Assembly: GCF_007671655.1 (NCBI RefSeq)
Contig: NZ_VCGX01000003.1
Span: 372,001 to 436,000, forward strand
From: Marinobacter piscis
Lineage (GTDB): Bacteria; Pseudomonadota; Gammaproteobacteria; Pseudomonadales; Oleiphilaceae
Length of the DNA stretch: 64,000 nucleotides
Reading direction: 5' to 3'
The position numbers and the translations under genes were made by a program. How positions within the stretch are numbered: the first letter of the stretch is position 1; every line of letters starts with the position of its first letter. The notes under the pieces were generated by a model. The model made no database searches. It saw only the letters and a program-made list of their open reading frames with translations, and was not told the origin of the DNA. This document shows positions 36,829 through 46,854 of the stretch, one piece after another.

Positions 36829-38013
36829 ATGGTCCATCGTTCTCTCACCGTGCTCGGTGCCACCGGCTCGATCGGGCTCTCTACCCTGGATGTTGTTCGC
36901 CGGCACCCTGAACGGTTTTCGGTATATGCACTGACAGCGGGTACCCGCGCGGAAGAGCTGGCTACGCTTTGCCGCGAGTTTAAACCACAAGTCGCTGTTA
37001 TGGCCGATGCAGCCGCTGCACGAAAGCTGACAGAGTTGTTATCAGATCTTCCTGAAGTGTCTGTTCTCAGCGGAGAAGAGGGGCTCTGTGAGGTGGCGTC
37101 CGCCGCGACATCCTGCACGGTTATGGCGGCAATTGTGGGTGCAGCGGGCCTGGCGCCAACCCTGGCGGCCGTGCGCGCGGGCAAACGCGTGCTGCTGGCG
37201 AACAAAGAAGCCCTGGTAATGTCCGGGCAACTGTTTATGGACGCTGTCTCGGCATCGGGTGCCGAACTTTTGCCGGTTGATTCCGAGCACAATGCCATCT
37301 TTCAGTGCCTGCCGGCCGATAAGATTCGCGATCCGGAAGGGGCAGGCATTACCCGCATACTATTGACCGCTTCCGGGGGGCCATTTCGCCAGTGCAACGC
37401 TGAGGACCTGCATTCAGTGACTCCGTCACAGGCCTGCGCCCATCCCAACTGGTCGATGGGGCAGAAAATCTCAGTGGATTCTGCAACATTGATGAATAAA
37501 GGCCTGGAGCTGATCGAGGCCTGCTGGTTATTTAACACTACGCCCGAGCGCATCGAGGTGCATGTGCATCCGGAAAGCATCATCCACTCCATGGTAGAGT
37601 ACGCTGATGGCTCTGTGCTGGCACAGCTGGGCAGTCCTGATATGCGCACACCCATAGCCAATGGCCTGGCATGGCCGGAGAGAATTGATGCCGGGGTCGC
37701 ACCGCTGGATCTGTTTACCATTGGGCGTTTTAACTTCGAGCGGCCGGACCTGCTGCGTTTTCCGTGTCTGCGTCTGGCGGCGGAAGCCTTTAAAGAAGGC
37801 GGCACGGCGCCAACCGTGCTGAACGCAGCGAATGAAGTTGCTGTAGATGCGTTTCTGAGAGGCCATCTGGCATTTACAGATATTCCGGTGGTTATTGAAA
37901 GGACCTTATCCGTAACACCGGTGGTGCCTGCGGACAGTTTTGATATCATCTTTTCCAAGAACGCCGAGGCGCGTCAGCGGGCGCAGGAACAGATCGGGCT
38001 TTTAGCAGTCTGA
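36829..38013 (+). CDS. dxr: 1-deoxy-D-xylulose 5-phosphate reductoisomerase
   Basis: I use ATG 36829; a TTG two codons earlier overlaps cdsA and is less likely. The 394-residue protein has the NADPH loop LGATGSIG, the [10 protein letters not shown] segment, the catalytic region LTASGGPF and [10 protein letters not shown], and the metal-binding [10 protein letters not shown]. It converts DXP to MEP, the committed step of non-mevalonate isoprenoid synthesis, which supplies uppS next door. Confidence 0.97.
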   Translation: MVHRSLTVLGATGSIGLSTLDVVRRHPERFSVYALTAGTRAEELATLCREFKPQVAVMADAAAARKLTELLSDLPEVSVLSGEEGLCEVASAATSCTVMAAIVGAAGLAPTLAAVRAGKRVLLANKEALVMSGQLFMDAVSASGAELLPVDSEHNAIFQCLPADKIRDPEGAGITRILLTASGGPFRQCNAEDLHSVTPSQACAHPNWSMGQKISVDSATLMNKGLELIEACWLFNTTPERIEVHVHPESIIHSMVEYADGSVLAQLGSPDMRTPIANGLAWPERIDAGVAPLDLFTIGRFNFERPDLLRFPCLRLAAEAFKEGGTAPTVLNAANEVAVDAFLRGHLAFTDIPVVIERTLSVTPVVPADSFDIIFSKNAEARQRAQEQIGLLAV

Positions 38014-38059
38014 TACAGAGTAAAGATTTTCGCCGGGCCGGCGTTTAACCAGGAATGCT

Positions 38060-39406
38060 ATGCAGATAATTCAGACGGTACTCGCGCTTGCGCTCACACT
38101 GGGGATACTTGTAACCCTGCATGAGTACGGCCATTTTTGGGTTGCGCGTCGGTGCGGGGTGAAAGTACTGCGTTTTTCCGTGGGCTTCGGAAAACCACTG
38201 TTTTCATGGCACGATCGTCACGGCACCGAATTTGCCATTGCTGCCATCCCGCTGGGTGGCTACGTAAAAATGCTGGATGAGCGCGAGGGGCCGGTTCCCG
38301 AAGCGCTCAGAGATCAGGCGTTCACATCAAAGCCACCCTCCCGGCGTATTGCAATTGCCGCTGCAGGTCCGCTAGCCAATTTTCTCTTCGCTATTTTTGC
38401 CTACTGGGTACTCAGTGTGGTGGGTGTTACCCATATTGCGCCGATTGTAGGCGATGTGGCCAGCGACAGTATCGCCCAGAAGACCGGGCTGCAGCAGGGG
38501 ATGGAAATCCATGCAGTAGACGGGCACCGGGTGAGCTCCTGGCGCGACGTTAACATGCGTATTCTTGAGCGTGCTGGAGAGCAGGGTCGGATTACTCTGG
38601 ATGTCTCCAATGCAGGGGCACGCGGTTCTCTCAGTGGTGAACTGGGAGGCTGGAACCTGAGCGACGACACCCCCGACCCGCTCGGAGAGTTCGGGATCAC
38701 GCCCTGGCGGCCGGACGTTCCGGCTGTACTGGGTCAGATCGCAGAGGGGGGCCGTGCCCAGGCAGCCGGCCTGGAAGTCGGAGACCGTATTGTGGCTGTG
38801 AATGACCAGCCAGTCTCAGGTTGGTTTGAGCTGGTTGACCGTATTCGCCAGGCGCCCGGACAAACGCTGTCCGTGACCTTTGAGCGCTCAGGCTCAGAGC
38901 AAACCGTGCAGCTTACACCGGCAGAAAAGCAGGACAATGGACAGGTAATCGGATTTGTCGGCGCCGGAGTCAAACCGGTGACATGGCCCGACAGCGTCAT
39001 GCGGGACGTTCGTTACGGCCCGCTGGCAGCTATTCCGGTCGCATTGAATGAAACCTGGGCCGACACCCGCCTGACACTGGTTGCCATTAAAAAGATGGTC
39101 ACAGGGCTGTTGTCGCCCAGTAATCTGAGCGGACCGATCACCATTGCCAGGGTGGCTGAGGCCAGTGTGAGTTCCGGGTTTGAGGATTTTGTCCGCTTTC
39201 TTGCGTACCTCAGCGTTAGCCTGGGTATCCTGAATTTATTGCCCGTTCCGGTTCTGGATGGTGGTCACATTGTGTATTACACCATTGAGGCTGTGCGGAG
39301 AAAACCGCTTTCAGAGGCAGCCCAGGCCCTTGGATTACGAATTGGTATGGCAATGATCCTCACATTAATGGTGTTTGCTCTTTACAACGACCTGATGCGG
39401 TTGTGA
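38060..39406 (+). CDS. rseP: RIP metalloprotease RseP
   Basis: This 448-residue site-2 protease has the zinc motif HEYGH at residues 21-25 in the first membrane helix. Two PDZ domains follow (around 125-200 and 215-290, the second with AAGLEVGDRIVAVNDQPV). The last zinc ligand is in NLLPVPVLDGGHI. It cleaves RseA after DegS to release sigma-E and also clears signal peptides. It is placed directly upstream of bamA, as usual. Confidence 0.97.
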   Translation: MQIIQTVLALALTLGILVTLHEYGHFWVARRCGVKVLRFSVGFGKPLFSWHDRHGTEFAIAAIPLGGYVKMLDEREGPVPEALRDQAFTSKPPSRRIAIAAAGPLANFLFAIFAYWVLSVVGVTHIAPIVGDVASDSIAQKTGLQQGMEIHAVDGHRVSSWRDVNMRILERAGEQGRITLDVSNAGARGSLSGELGGWNLSDDTPDPLGEFGITPWRPDVPAVLGQIAEGGRAQAAGLEVGDRIVAVNDQPVSGWFELVDRIRQAPGQTLSVTFERSGSEQTVQLTPAEKQDNGQVIGFVGAGVKPVTWPDSVMRDVRYGPLAAIPVALNETWADTRLTLVAIKKMVTGLLSPSNLSGPITIARVAEASVSSGFEDFVRFLAYLSVSLGILNLLPVPVLDGGHIVYYTIEAVRRKPLSEAAQALGLRIGMAMILTLMVFALYNDLMRL

Positions 39407-39450
39407 GAATTGCGGACTCCTTACGCGCATTAACCAGGCGAAATAATTGA

Positions 39451-41769
39451 ATGAGACGTTCTCTTCTAGGTTTAGCCGTTGGCCTCGCTGTTGCCGCAAC
39501 CGGCATGACGCCAGCATTTGCAGATGAATTTACGGTTGCAGATATTGAAGTGGAAGGCTTGCAGCGTGTTTCTGCAGGTACCGTGTTTGCTGCACTTCCA
39601 GTCAATATAGGTGAACAGATAGACGAAGCCGAACTGGCCGATACGATAAAGTCTCTGTTTCGCACCGGCCTTTTTACCGACATTGAAGCCAGCCGGGATG
39701 GCGGCATTCTCATCCTCAGTGTGCAGGAGCGGCCTTCGATTACCTCGATAGAAATCGAAGGTAACAAGAACATCGAAACCGACATGCTGATGGACGCACT
39801 GGCAGGGGCAGGATTGCAGGAAGGCCAGGTTTTCCGGCGGGCAACGCTGGAGCGGCTGGAACTCGAGATTCTGCGTTCCTACATTAGCCAGGGTCGTTAC
39901 AACGCTCGGGTAAAAGCCACGGCTGAAGAGTTGCCGCGTAACCGTGTTGCCATTCGTCTGGACATCAACGAGGGAACGGTCGCAGCGATCAAGAGCATCA
40001 ACCTGGTGGGTAACCAGGAGTTCAGTGACGAGGAACTTCGTGACTTGTTCGAGTTGCGTACCAGCAGTTGGTGGAACTCGCTGACCAATTCCGATAAGTA
40101 CGCCCGTGAACGTTTGAGTGGTGACCTGGAAACCCTGCGCTCATTCTACCTTGATCGTGGGTATCTGGATTTCAGTGTTGAGTCCAGTCAGGTATCTATT
40201 TCGCCGGATAAGCGGCAGGTCTTTATTGCTATCGCCATGGACGAAGGGCCGCAATATACAATCTCGGACATCAAGCTTCGGGGTGACCTCATTGTTGAGG
40301 AAGAAGAGCTGAGAAAACTGATTCCGGTAGAGGTGGGCGATGTATTCTCCCGTGCCCGCATGACGTCGATTTCGGAAAATCTTTCGTTTCGTCTGGGTAA
40401 AGAGGGCTATGCCTTTGCCAGCGTGAACGCGGTACCGGAGCCGGGCGACGATAACACAGCCGCGGTTACGTTCTTTGTTGAGCCGGGCAAGCGGGCTTAT
40501 GTACGTCGTGTTAACTTTGATGGCAACGTCTCTACCCGGGACGATGTACTGCGTCAGGAAATGACCCAGATGGAAGGAGGCGTGGCCTCTTCGGACCGGA
40601 TCGAGTTTTCCAAAACCCGTCTCGAGCGTCTGGGCTTTTTCAAAGGCGTTAATGTAGATACCGTGCCTGTGCCGGGAACGGACGATCTTGTAGACGTTAA
40701 CTACTCGGTGGAAGAGCAACCCACCGGCAGCCTCTCTGCGTCTGTCGGGTTCTCTCAGGATTCCGGCGTTATCCTTGGCGCCAACGTGTCTGAAAACAAC
40801 TTCTTTGGTACGGGTAAACGGGTTTCATTTGGCGTAAACGTCAGTGACTCCGTTAAAAGTGCCAATGTGTCCTATATGGACCCTTATTACACCGTGGACG
40901 GTGTAAGCCGGGGCTACAGCCTGTTTGCCAGAGAGACAGACTTCGAGAAAGAAGATATTACCTCCTATCTGCTGGATGAATACGGCGGGCGACTGACGTT
41001 TGGCTACCCGACCGATAACATTACCCGGCTGAATTTTGGGGCAGGGTATACGCTCTCCAAGCTAAAAGGCGGCGTGTATACCGCAAGGGAAGTAACAGAC
41101 TTTATTGAAGAAGAAGGCGATTCCTTTAATAACTACTTCCTGTTCGGTAGCTGGCGTCGCAGCACGCTGAACCGTGGGGTTTTACCTACAGACGGTTACA
41201 GCCACTCGCTGTCGCTGGACGTTGCCGTGCCTGGCAGTGATCTGACCTTCTACAAAGCGACTCATAAGACAGATTTTTACTTTCCGATCACGGATAATAA
41301 CCGTTGGGTAGTACGTACCAGAACCGAGATTGGCTATGGGGATGGCTACGGCGACCGCACGGTAATGCCGTTTTACGAACACTTCTATGCCGGCGGCTAC
41401 GGCTCGGTTCGGGGCTATCAGGCCAACTCACTGGGTCCGCGTGCAACCCGGGCAGAAAATGACTATTCGGATCCCGATCCCTTCGGTGGTAACCTCCTCA
41501 CCGAAGGTTCGCTGGAGCTGATTTTCCCAACGCCGTTTGCCGGCGATACCCGCTCCATGCGCACAGCGTTCTTTGTGGATGCCGGTCAGGTGTTTGACCC
41601 CGACCGTGATTATGACCCGGAGCTGGGTGAGTTGCGTTTGTCGGCGGGTATAGGGTTTCAGTGGATTACGGCCGTTGGCCCACTGGCGTTCAGCCTTGCC
41701 AAGCCGCTGAATGATGAGTCTGGTGACGATACTCAGGTATTCCAGTTCTCACTTGGCCAGACATTCTGA
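39451..41769 (+). CDS. bamA: Outer membrane protein assembly factor BamA
   Basis: This 772-residue Omp85 protein has a Sec signal peptide cleaved near residue 25 (PAFA-DEF), five POTRA domains to about residue 420, and a C-terminal 16-strand barrel. VRGYQANSLGPR is the VRG(F/Y) motif of loop 6, and the protein ends in a beta-signal closing with Phe (FQFSLGQTF). It folds and inserts outer membrane proteins. Confidence 0.98.
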   Translation: MRRSLLGLAVGLAVAATGMTPAFADEFTVADIEVEGLQRVSAGTVFAALPVNIGEQIDEAELADTIKSLFRTGLFTDIEASRDGGILILSVQERPSITSIEIEGNKNIETDMLMDALAGAGLQEGQVFRRATLERLELEILRSYISQGRYNARVKATAEELPRNRVAIRLDINEGTVAAIKSINLVGNQEFSDEELRDLFELRTSSWWNSLTNSDKYARERLSGDLETLRSFYLDRGYLDFSVESSQVSISPDKRQVFIAIAMDEGPQYTISDIKLRGDLIVEEEELRKLIPVEVGDVFSRARMTSISENLSFRLGKEGYAFASVNAVPEPGDDNTAAVTFFVEPGKRAYVRRVNFDGNVSTRDDVLRQEMTQMEGGVASSDRIEFSKTRLERLGFFKGVNVDTVPVPGTDDLVDVNYSVEEQPTGSLSASVGFSQDSGVILGANVSENNFFGTGKRVSFGVNVSDSVKSANVSYMDPYYTVDGVSRGYSLFARETDFEKEDITSYLLDEYGGRLTFGYPTDNITRLNFGAGYTLSKLKGGVYTAREVTDFIEEEGDSFNNYFLFGSWRRSTLNRGVLPTDGYSHSLSLDVAVPGSDLTFYKATHKTDFYFPITDNNRWVVRTRTEIGYGDGYGDRTVMPFYEHFYAGGYGSVRGYQANSLGPRATRAENDYSDPDPFGGNLLTEGSLELIFPTPFAGDTRSMRTAFFVDAGQVFDPDRDYDPELGELRLSAGIGFQWITAVGPLAFSLAKPLNDESGDDTQVFQFSLGQTF

Positions 41770-41817
41770 TAAAGACAGATGAGAAATAATAAACGAACGA
41801 GATTCAGGAGACCCAAG

Positions 41818-42312
41818 ATGTTCAGAACTCTGTTGATATTTGCTGCCGCTATGGCGCTGGCTCTGCCAGCTGCCGCTGAAACCCGGATAGGTGTTGTTGA
41901 TCTTCGCCAGGCATTGTTTTCGTCCAATGACGCCCAGGCGTTCAGCGAAACCATGAAAAGAGACTTTGCCGGCGATGAAGAAGAAGTCCGTCAGGCACAG
42001 GAAGAGGCGCAAAAGCTGAAAGAGCGTCTGGAAAAAGATGGTGCCATGATGAATGAAAGCGAGCGCAATAAGCTTGCCGGTGAATTTCAGGAGAAGGTTA
42101 AAGAGTTCAACTTTCTTAAGCAGCGCCTGGACTCAACCGTTAACCAGCGCAAACAGGCATTCCTGGAAAAGGCCCGTCCGGAAGTGGACGAAGCGGTGAA
42201 AGAACTGCTGGACGAGAACAACCTTGACCTTATTTTGCCCAGCGAAGCAGTTGTGTACGTAAAGCCGGAAATGAACCTGACCTCACAGCTTCTGGAAAAG
42301 CTTAACCGTTAA
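41818..42312 (+). CDS. skp: Periplasmic chaperone Skp (OmpH)
   Basis: ATG 41818 has CAGGAGACCC upstream and opens a signal peptide (MFRTLLIFAAAMALALPAAA). The 164-residue product then follows the Skp pattern: IGVVDLRQALFSSNDAQAF, a long charged helical-tentacle region, and DLILPSEAVVYVKPE. Skp trimers hold unfolded outer membrane proteins for BamA. Confidence 0.93.
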   Translation: MFRTLLIFAAAMALALPAAAETRIGVVDLRQALFSSNDAQAFSETMKRDFAGDEEEVRQAQEEAQKLKERLEKDGAMMNESERNKLAGEFQEKVKEFNFLKQRLDSTVNQRKQAFLEKARPEVDEAVKELLDENNLDLILPSEAVVYVKPEMNLTSQLLEKLNR

Positions 42313-42360
42313 TTATTGCCGGAGGGCCTCCGGGCTCACGAGCGTGTTTTGGAGCGCGTG

Positions 42361-43386
42361 ATGACAGAGAAGTCTTACCGGCTGGGCGACATTGCAAAAG
42401 CCTTGGGAGCGGAGCTTCGTGGCGATCCGGACATTCATGTTACCGGCCTTGCCACGCTGCAGGCAGCTGACCCGGAGCAGTTGAGCTTTCTGGCAAATCC
42501 GGCTTATGCAAAGTATCTGGCAGACACCCGTGCCGCAGCGGTTATTGTATCGCCAGATGCAGCGGGTGATTGTCCGACCAATGTCCTGTTACTTGATAAC
42601 CCCTATCTGGGCTATGCTCGCATCAGCCACTGGTTTGACCCGACGCCTGCAGCACCACCCGGCATTCATTCCTCAGCCGTAGTGGATTCCAGCGCAACCA
42701 TAGCCGCCAGCGCCAGTATTGGTCCGAACGTGGTGGTGGAAGCGAATGCCGCTATCGGAGATCAGGTAAGTATCGGCGCGGGCAGTATAGTCGGCGCCCG
42801 GGCCAGTGTGGGTGCTGGCACGGTTATACGCTCCAGAGTCACGCTTGCTCATGATGTGGTTGTTGGCGAGCGCTGCCATCTGCTGAGCGGAGCCGTGGTT
42901 GGTTCTGACGGTTTTGGCTTTGCCAATGAAAAAGGGCAGTGGCACAGGATCGCCCAGATTGGCCGCGTTATTCTTGGCAATGATGTTGAGGTTGGCGCGA
43001 ATACGACAATCGATCGCGGCGCCCTGGATGACACGGTTATTGGGAACGGCGTTAAGCTGGATAACCTGATTCAGATCGCCCATAACGTCCGTATTGGAGA
43101 CCATAGTGCCATGGCCGCCATGGTTGGTATTGCGGGCAGCACAAAAATTGGCAGCCACTGTGTATTCGGCGGCGCCTCCGGAGTGGCCGGACACCTGGAC
43201 ATTGCAGACCAGGTGCACCTGACCGGTATGACCCTGGTAACCGGAGACATCCGGGAGCCGGGCGTATACTCCTCCGGAACCAGTGCAGAAACGAACCGGC
43301 AATGGCGTAAGAACGCCGTACGCTTTCGCCAGCTGGATTCTCTGGCACGGCGCATCAAAGAACTGGAAAAGAAATCAGAGGTCTGA
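42361..43386 (+). CDS. lpxD: UDP-3-O-(3-hydroxyacyl)glucosamine N-acyltransferase
   Basis: ATG 42361 has GGAG six bases upstream, giving 341 residues; an earlier TTG frame is not needed. The N-terminal uridine-binding domain ([19 protein letters not shown]) is followed by left-handed beta-helix hexapeptide repeats and the catalytic [17 protein letters not shown]is segment. It adds the second acyl chain in lipid A synthesis. Confidence 0.96.
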   Translation: MTEKSYRLGDIAKALGAELRGDPDIHVTGLATLQAADPEQLSFLANPAYAKYLADTRAAAVIVSPDAAGDCPTNVLLLDNPYLGYARISHWFDPTPAAPPGIHSSAVVDSSATIAASASIGPNVVVEANAAIGDQVSIGAGSIVGARASVGAGTVIRSRVTLAHDVVVGERCHLLSGAVVGSDGFGFANEKGQWHRIAQIGRVILGNDVEVGANTTIDRGALDDTVIGNGVKLDNLIQIAHNVRIGDHSAMAAMVGIAGSTKIGSHCVFGGASGVAGHLDIADQVHLTGMTLVTGDIREPGVYSSGTSAETNRQWRKNAVRFRQLDSLARRIKELEKKSEV

Positions 43387-43397
43387 GGCCGAGCACA

Positions 43398-43835
43398 ATG
43401 ATGTATATGGACGAAATACTGGAATACCTGCCACACCGCTACCCGTTCTTGCTGGTGGACCGGGTAACCGAGATTGAAAAAGCCTCCTCTATCAAAGGCT
43501 ACAAGAACATTTCATTCAATGAGCCCTTTTTTACCGGCCATTTCCCGGAAAACCCGATCATGCCCGGGGTTCTGATTATTGAGGCCATGGCCCAGCTTTC
43601 AGGTATTCTTGGCTTTGTCACCGTAGGGCGAAAGCCTGCAGACGGGCTGATACAGTACCTGGCAGGTACCAGTAAAGTCCGCTTCAAGCGCCCGGTCGTG
43701 CCCGGGGACCGCCTGTGTATGGAATCGGAGGTGGTTTCGGATAAGCGGGGAATCTGGAAGTTTAATTGCCGTGCGCTTGTGGATGAAGAAGTGGTATGTG
43801 TGGCTGAGATTCTGACCGCGGAGAGAGAAGTTTAA
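43398..43835 (+). CDS. fabZ: 3-hydroxyacyl-ACP dehydratase FabZ
   Basis: This 145-residue hot-dog-fold protein has [17 protein letters not shown] and [20 protein letters not shown], with catalytic His48 and Glu62. It dehydrates 3-hydroxyacyl-ACP in fatty acid elongation and competes with LpxA for hydroxyacyl-ACP. Several ATG codons lie at the start (43398, 43401, 43407). The stop overlaps the lpxA start (TAATG). Confidence 0.97.
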   Translation: MMYMDEILEYLPHRYPFLLVDRVTEIEKASSIKGYKNISFNEPFFTGHFPENPIMPGVLIIEAMAQLSGILGFVTVGRKPADGLIQYLAGTSKVRFKRPVVPGDRLCMESEVVSDKRGIWKFNCRALVDEEVVCVAEILTAEREV

Positions 43836-44626
43836 TGGCGACAAATGACTGGTCGGGAATTCACCCACAAGCAATAGTAGACCCGTCAGCCAGGCTTGCA
43901 GAAGGCGTAACGGTAGGGCCATGGAGTTATATAGGCCCGGATGTGGAAGTTGGTGAAGGTACAGAAATCCTCTCTCATGTGGTGGTGAAAGGGCCAACGG
44001 TTATTGGCCGTAACAATCGCGTATTCCAGTTCTGCAGCATTGGAGAAGAGTGTCAGGATAAAAAATACGCCGGAGAGCCTACAAAGCTGACGATTGGTGA
44101 CAACAACGTTATCCGTGAAAACTGCACCATTCATCGTGGGACTGTTCAGGATAAAGGGGAAACCCGGATTGGCAGTAATAACCTGCTGATGGCGTATGTG
44201 CATGTAGCCCATGACTGTGTTGTTGGTGATCACACCATTCTCGCCAACTGTGCAACGCTTGCCGGCCACGTAACGGTTGGTGATTTCGCCATTCTGGGTG
44301 GCGGCACCATGGTGCACCAGTTTTGCCATATTGGACCACACAGCATGGCCGCCGGCGGCAGTATCGTGCTCAAGGACATTCCCGCGTATGTGATGGCCTC
44401 GGGTCAGTCTGCCGAACCTCACGGCATGAACGTGGAAGGTCTTAAACGCCGGGGCTTTGAAAAAGACGTGCTGATGACTTTGCGCCGCGCTTACAAGGTT
44501 ATCTACCGGCAGGGCCTGACCACAGAGCAGGCCGTAGAAGTGCTGGAAGAGACCTACGTTGATACGCCGGAAGTGCGCGTACTGATAGAGTCCCTGCGCG
44601 GTGCTCACCGCGGCATCATCCGCTGA
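43835..44626 (+). CDS. lpxA: UDP-N-acetylglucosamine acyltransferase
   Basis: This 263-residue trimeric left-handed beta-helix acyltransferase begins IHPQAIVDPSARLAEGVTVGPWSYIGPDVE. The catalytic His segment is MAYVHVAHDCVVGDH, and the C-terminal helical domain is present (GLKRRGFEKDVLMTLRRAYK). It carries out the first step of lipid A synthesis. Confidence 0.98.
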   Translation: MATNDWSGIHPQAIVDPSARLAEGVTVGPWSYIGPDVEVGEGTEILSHVVVKGPTVIGRNNRVFQFCSIGEECQDKKYAGEPTKLTIGDNNVIRENCTIHRGTVQDKGETRIGSNNLLMAYVHVAHDCVVGDHTILANCATLAGHVTVGDFAILGGGTMVHQFCHIGPHSMAAGGSIVLKDIPAYVMASGQSAEPHGMNVEGLKRRGFEKDVLMTLRRAYKVIYRQGLTTEQAVEVLEETYVDTPEVRVLIESLRGAHRGIIR

Positions 44627-44645
44627 ACAGACTGGAATTCCTTTT

Positions 44646-45827
44646 ATGGGCCTTCCCCTGGGTTCGGTTGTCAGCGGTCGCAGAATCACCATCGCCATCA
44701 TCGCCGGAGAGGCGTCGGGGGATATTCTCGGTGCCGGGCTTATGCGCGCCCTCCGCATTCGTTACCCGAACGCACGGTTTGTAGGCATTGGTGGTGATGA
44801 GATGATCACCGAGGGCTTCCACTCCCTGGTTCCCATGGAGCGGCTGTCTGTGATGGGGCTGGTAGAAGTTCTTGGCCGCATCCGCGAACTTTTCCGTATC
44901 CGCTCCCGCCTTCTGACGTACTTCTTTACCACGCCTCCGGATGTGGTTATAGGAATCGACTCCCCGGATTTCACCCTCACCATCGAACGCAGATGCCGCG
45001 AAGCGGGTATTCCGTCGGTACACTACGTAAGCCCTTCGGTCTGGGCCTGGCGTCAGAAGCGGATTTTCAAAATCGCCAAATCTGTAGACCTGATGCTGAC
45101 ACTGTTGCCGTTTGAGGCTAGCTTTTACGAAGAGCACCAGGTACCTGTGGCATTTGTCGGCCACCCTCTGGCCGACCGTATCCCTCTTCGCCCCAAAACC
45201 GGCAAAGCCCGGGAGGAGCTGGGCCTTGATGAGAACGTCCCTTTACTGGCTATATTACCGGGCAGCCGGGCGGGCGAAGTTGAGCGCCTGGGCACACTGT
45301 TTCTGGAGGCGGCCCGCTGGATACAAACCAGACGGCCGGATATCCAGCTGGTTATCCCGTGTGTGAATCGCGAACGGGAGCAGCAGGTTCGTAATCTTAT
45401 TGAGGCACTGGATGTAAAGCTGGGAGTAACCATTGTAAGAGGCAGATCCCGCGAGGTAATGGCAGCCTCCGACGTTGTCCTGCTGGCATCCGGCACGGCG
45501 ACACTGGAGGCTATGCTGCTCAAAAAGCCCATGGTGGTGGGTTACCGTTTAAGCAATGCCAGTTACGCTCTGCTTTCCCGGCTGGTGAAAGTTCCGTATG
45601 TGTCTTTGCCCAATTTATTGGCGAAACAACCATTGGTTCCCGAACTTCTTCAGCACGATGCAACACCTGAATCGCTTGGATCGGCTGTACTGGAGCGCCT
45701 GGAGAATCAGCAGGAACGCGACCGTCTGACCGAAGCTTTCACAGAACTGCATCACACGTTAAAGCAGGATGCTGACGAGAAAGCCGCTGAAGCCGTCTCC
45801 GCACTTCTGGAAACAAGAGTTGAGTAA
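44646..45827 (+). CDS. lpxB: Lipid A disaccharide synthase
   Basis: I start at ATG 44646, 19 bases after lpxA; a GTG at 44601 inside lpxA is an alternative. The 393-residue GT-B-like glycosyltransferase has [13 protein letters not shown] near its N terminus and [33 protein letters not shown] and [12 protein letters not shown] along its length. It joins UDP-diacylglucosamine and lipid X at the inner membrane. Its stop overlaps the rnhB start (TAATG). Confidence 0.96.
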   Translation: MGLPLGSVVSGRRITIAIIAGEASGDILGAGLMRALRIRYPNARFVGIGGDEMITEGFHSLVPMERLSVMGLVEVLGRIRELFRIRSRLLTYFFTTPPDVVIGIDSPDFTLTIERRCREAGIPSVHYVSPSVWAWRQKRIFKIAKSVDLMLTLLPFEASFYEEHQVPVAFVGHPLADRIPLRPKTGKAREELGLDENVPLLAILPGSRAGEVERLGTLFLEAARWIQTRRPDIQLVIPCVNREREQQVRNLIEALDVKLGVTIVRGRSREVMAASDVVLLASGTATLEAMLLKKPMVVGYRLSNASYALLSRLVKVPYVSLPNLLAKQPLVPELLQHDATPESLGSAVLERLENQQERDRLTEAFTELHHTLKQDADEKAAEAVSALLETRVE

Positions 45828-46516
45828 TGACACGTAAACCCGAATTACCTCCGTTTGAATGCGCGTATCAGGGCAGGCTGTTAGCCGGCGTTGACGAAGT
45901 GGGGCGAGGCCCCCTCATTGGCGCTGTGGTCACCGCTGCGGTGATTCTGAACCCGGACCGGCCCATCGCAGGGTTGGCAGATTCAAAGAAACTCACAGAA
46001 AAAAAGCGCAATGCGCTGTATAACGAGATTCTTGAGCATGCAACGGCCTGGTGTATAGGCCGCTGCGAGGCCCGGGAAATTGATCAGCTCAACATCTATC
46101 AGGCAACCATGATCGCCATGGAGCGCGCGGTTGCAGGCCTTGAAGTAGCGCCCGAATACGTACTGGTTGACGGAAACAAATGCCCGGATTGGCACTGGCC
46201 TTCAGAACCTGTGGTAAAAGGCGATCAGCGGGCTGAAGCCATCAGTGCCGCATCTATATTGGCCAAGGTAACCCGGGACCGGGAAATGGAAGCTCTGGAA
46301 GAAATGTATCCCGGCTACGGCCTTTCCCGGCACAAAGGCTACCCAACACCCGTACATCTGGAAGCACTGCGTCGGTTAGGCGCGACACCCGAGCACCGCC
46401 GCTCGTTCCGGCCGGTGCAGGAGGCGGTGGAGCAGGTGGGTATGTTCCAGGGCCCGGCTCTGCAAGCGTCTGAAAACCTTTATTATCCTTCAGACCTTTT
46501 TGAAAATAGTAATTGA
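45827..46516 (+). CDS. rnhB: Ribonuclease HII
   Basis: This 229-residue protein opens with [21 protein letters not shown], carrying the Asp-Glu pair of the active site. It continues with [41 protein letters not shown] and [11 protein letters not shown]. It nicks at ribonucleotides in DNA. The acidic, non-conserved tail is long compared with E. coli (198 residues). The stop codon lies inside the -35 element of the downstream tRNA promoter. Confidence 0.96.
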   Translation: MTRKPELPPFECAYQGRLLAGVDEVGRGPLIGAVVTAAVILNPDRPIAGLADSKKLTEKKRNALYNEILEHATAWCIGRCEAREIDQLNIYQATMIAMERAVAGLEVAPEYVLVDGNKCPDWHWPSEPVVKGDQRAEAISAASILAKVTRDREMEALEEMYPGYGLSRHKGYPTPVHLEALRRLGATPEHRRSFRPVQEAVEQVGMFQGPALQASENLYYPSDLFENSN

Positions 46517-46541
46517 CAAGGCGCGTCGTAATCCTTAGTAT
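46513..46541 (+). promoter_or_regulatory. Strong sigma-70 promoter of the initiator tRNA gene
   Basis: TTGACA (46513-46518, perfect) and TAGTAT (46536-46541) are 17 bases apart, followed by a GC-rich GCGCACG discriminator typical of growth-rate-controlled stable RNA promoters. The -35 includes the rnhB stop codon. Confidence 0.9.
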
Positions 46542-46583
46542 ATGCGCACGTTGATCGGGGCAACCCGGCAACAACCAGTTTGA

Positions 46584-46660
<77 letters not shown>

Positions 46661-46664
46661 ATTT

Positions 46665-46701
46665 AAAAGGCAAATCAGTAAGTTACTGATTTGCCTTTTT
46701 T
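46665..46701 (+). terminator. Rho-independent terminator of the tRNA gene
   Basis: A 13-bp stem, AAGGCAAATCAGT (46667-46679) and ACTGATTTGCCTT (46685-46697), with a 5-base loop continues into Ts up to 46701. Confidence 0.93.
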
Positions 46702-46854
46702 GCGTTTGGGGGCCAGAGTTTCCAGCGTACCTAAACCGTGCCCCCCCCCTCTTTATATTCAAACCATAAGCCATCGCTGCTGATATGCTCACCCTGCTCT
46801 GATATGGTATTTACATAGGCCCATCCCGGAAACATGGAATCGTAAGGAGCAAGA

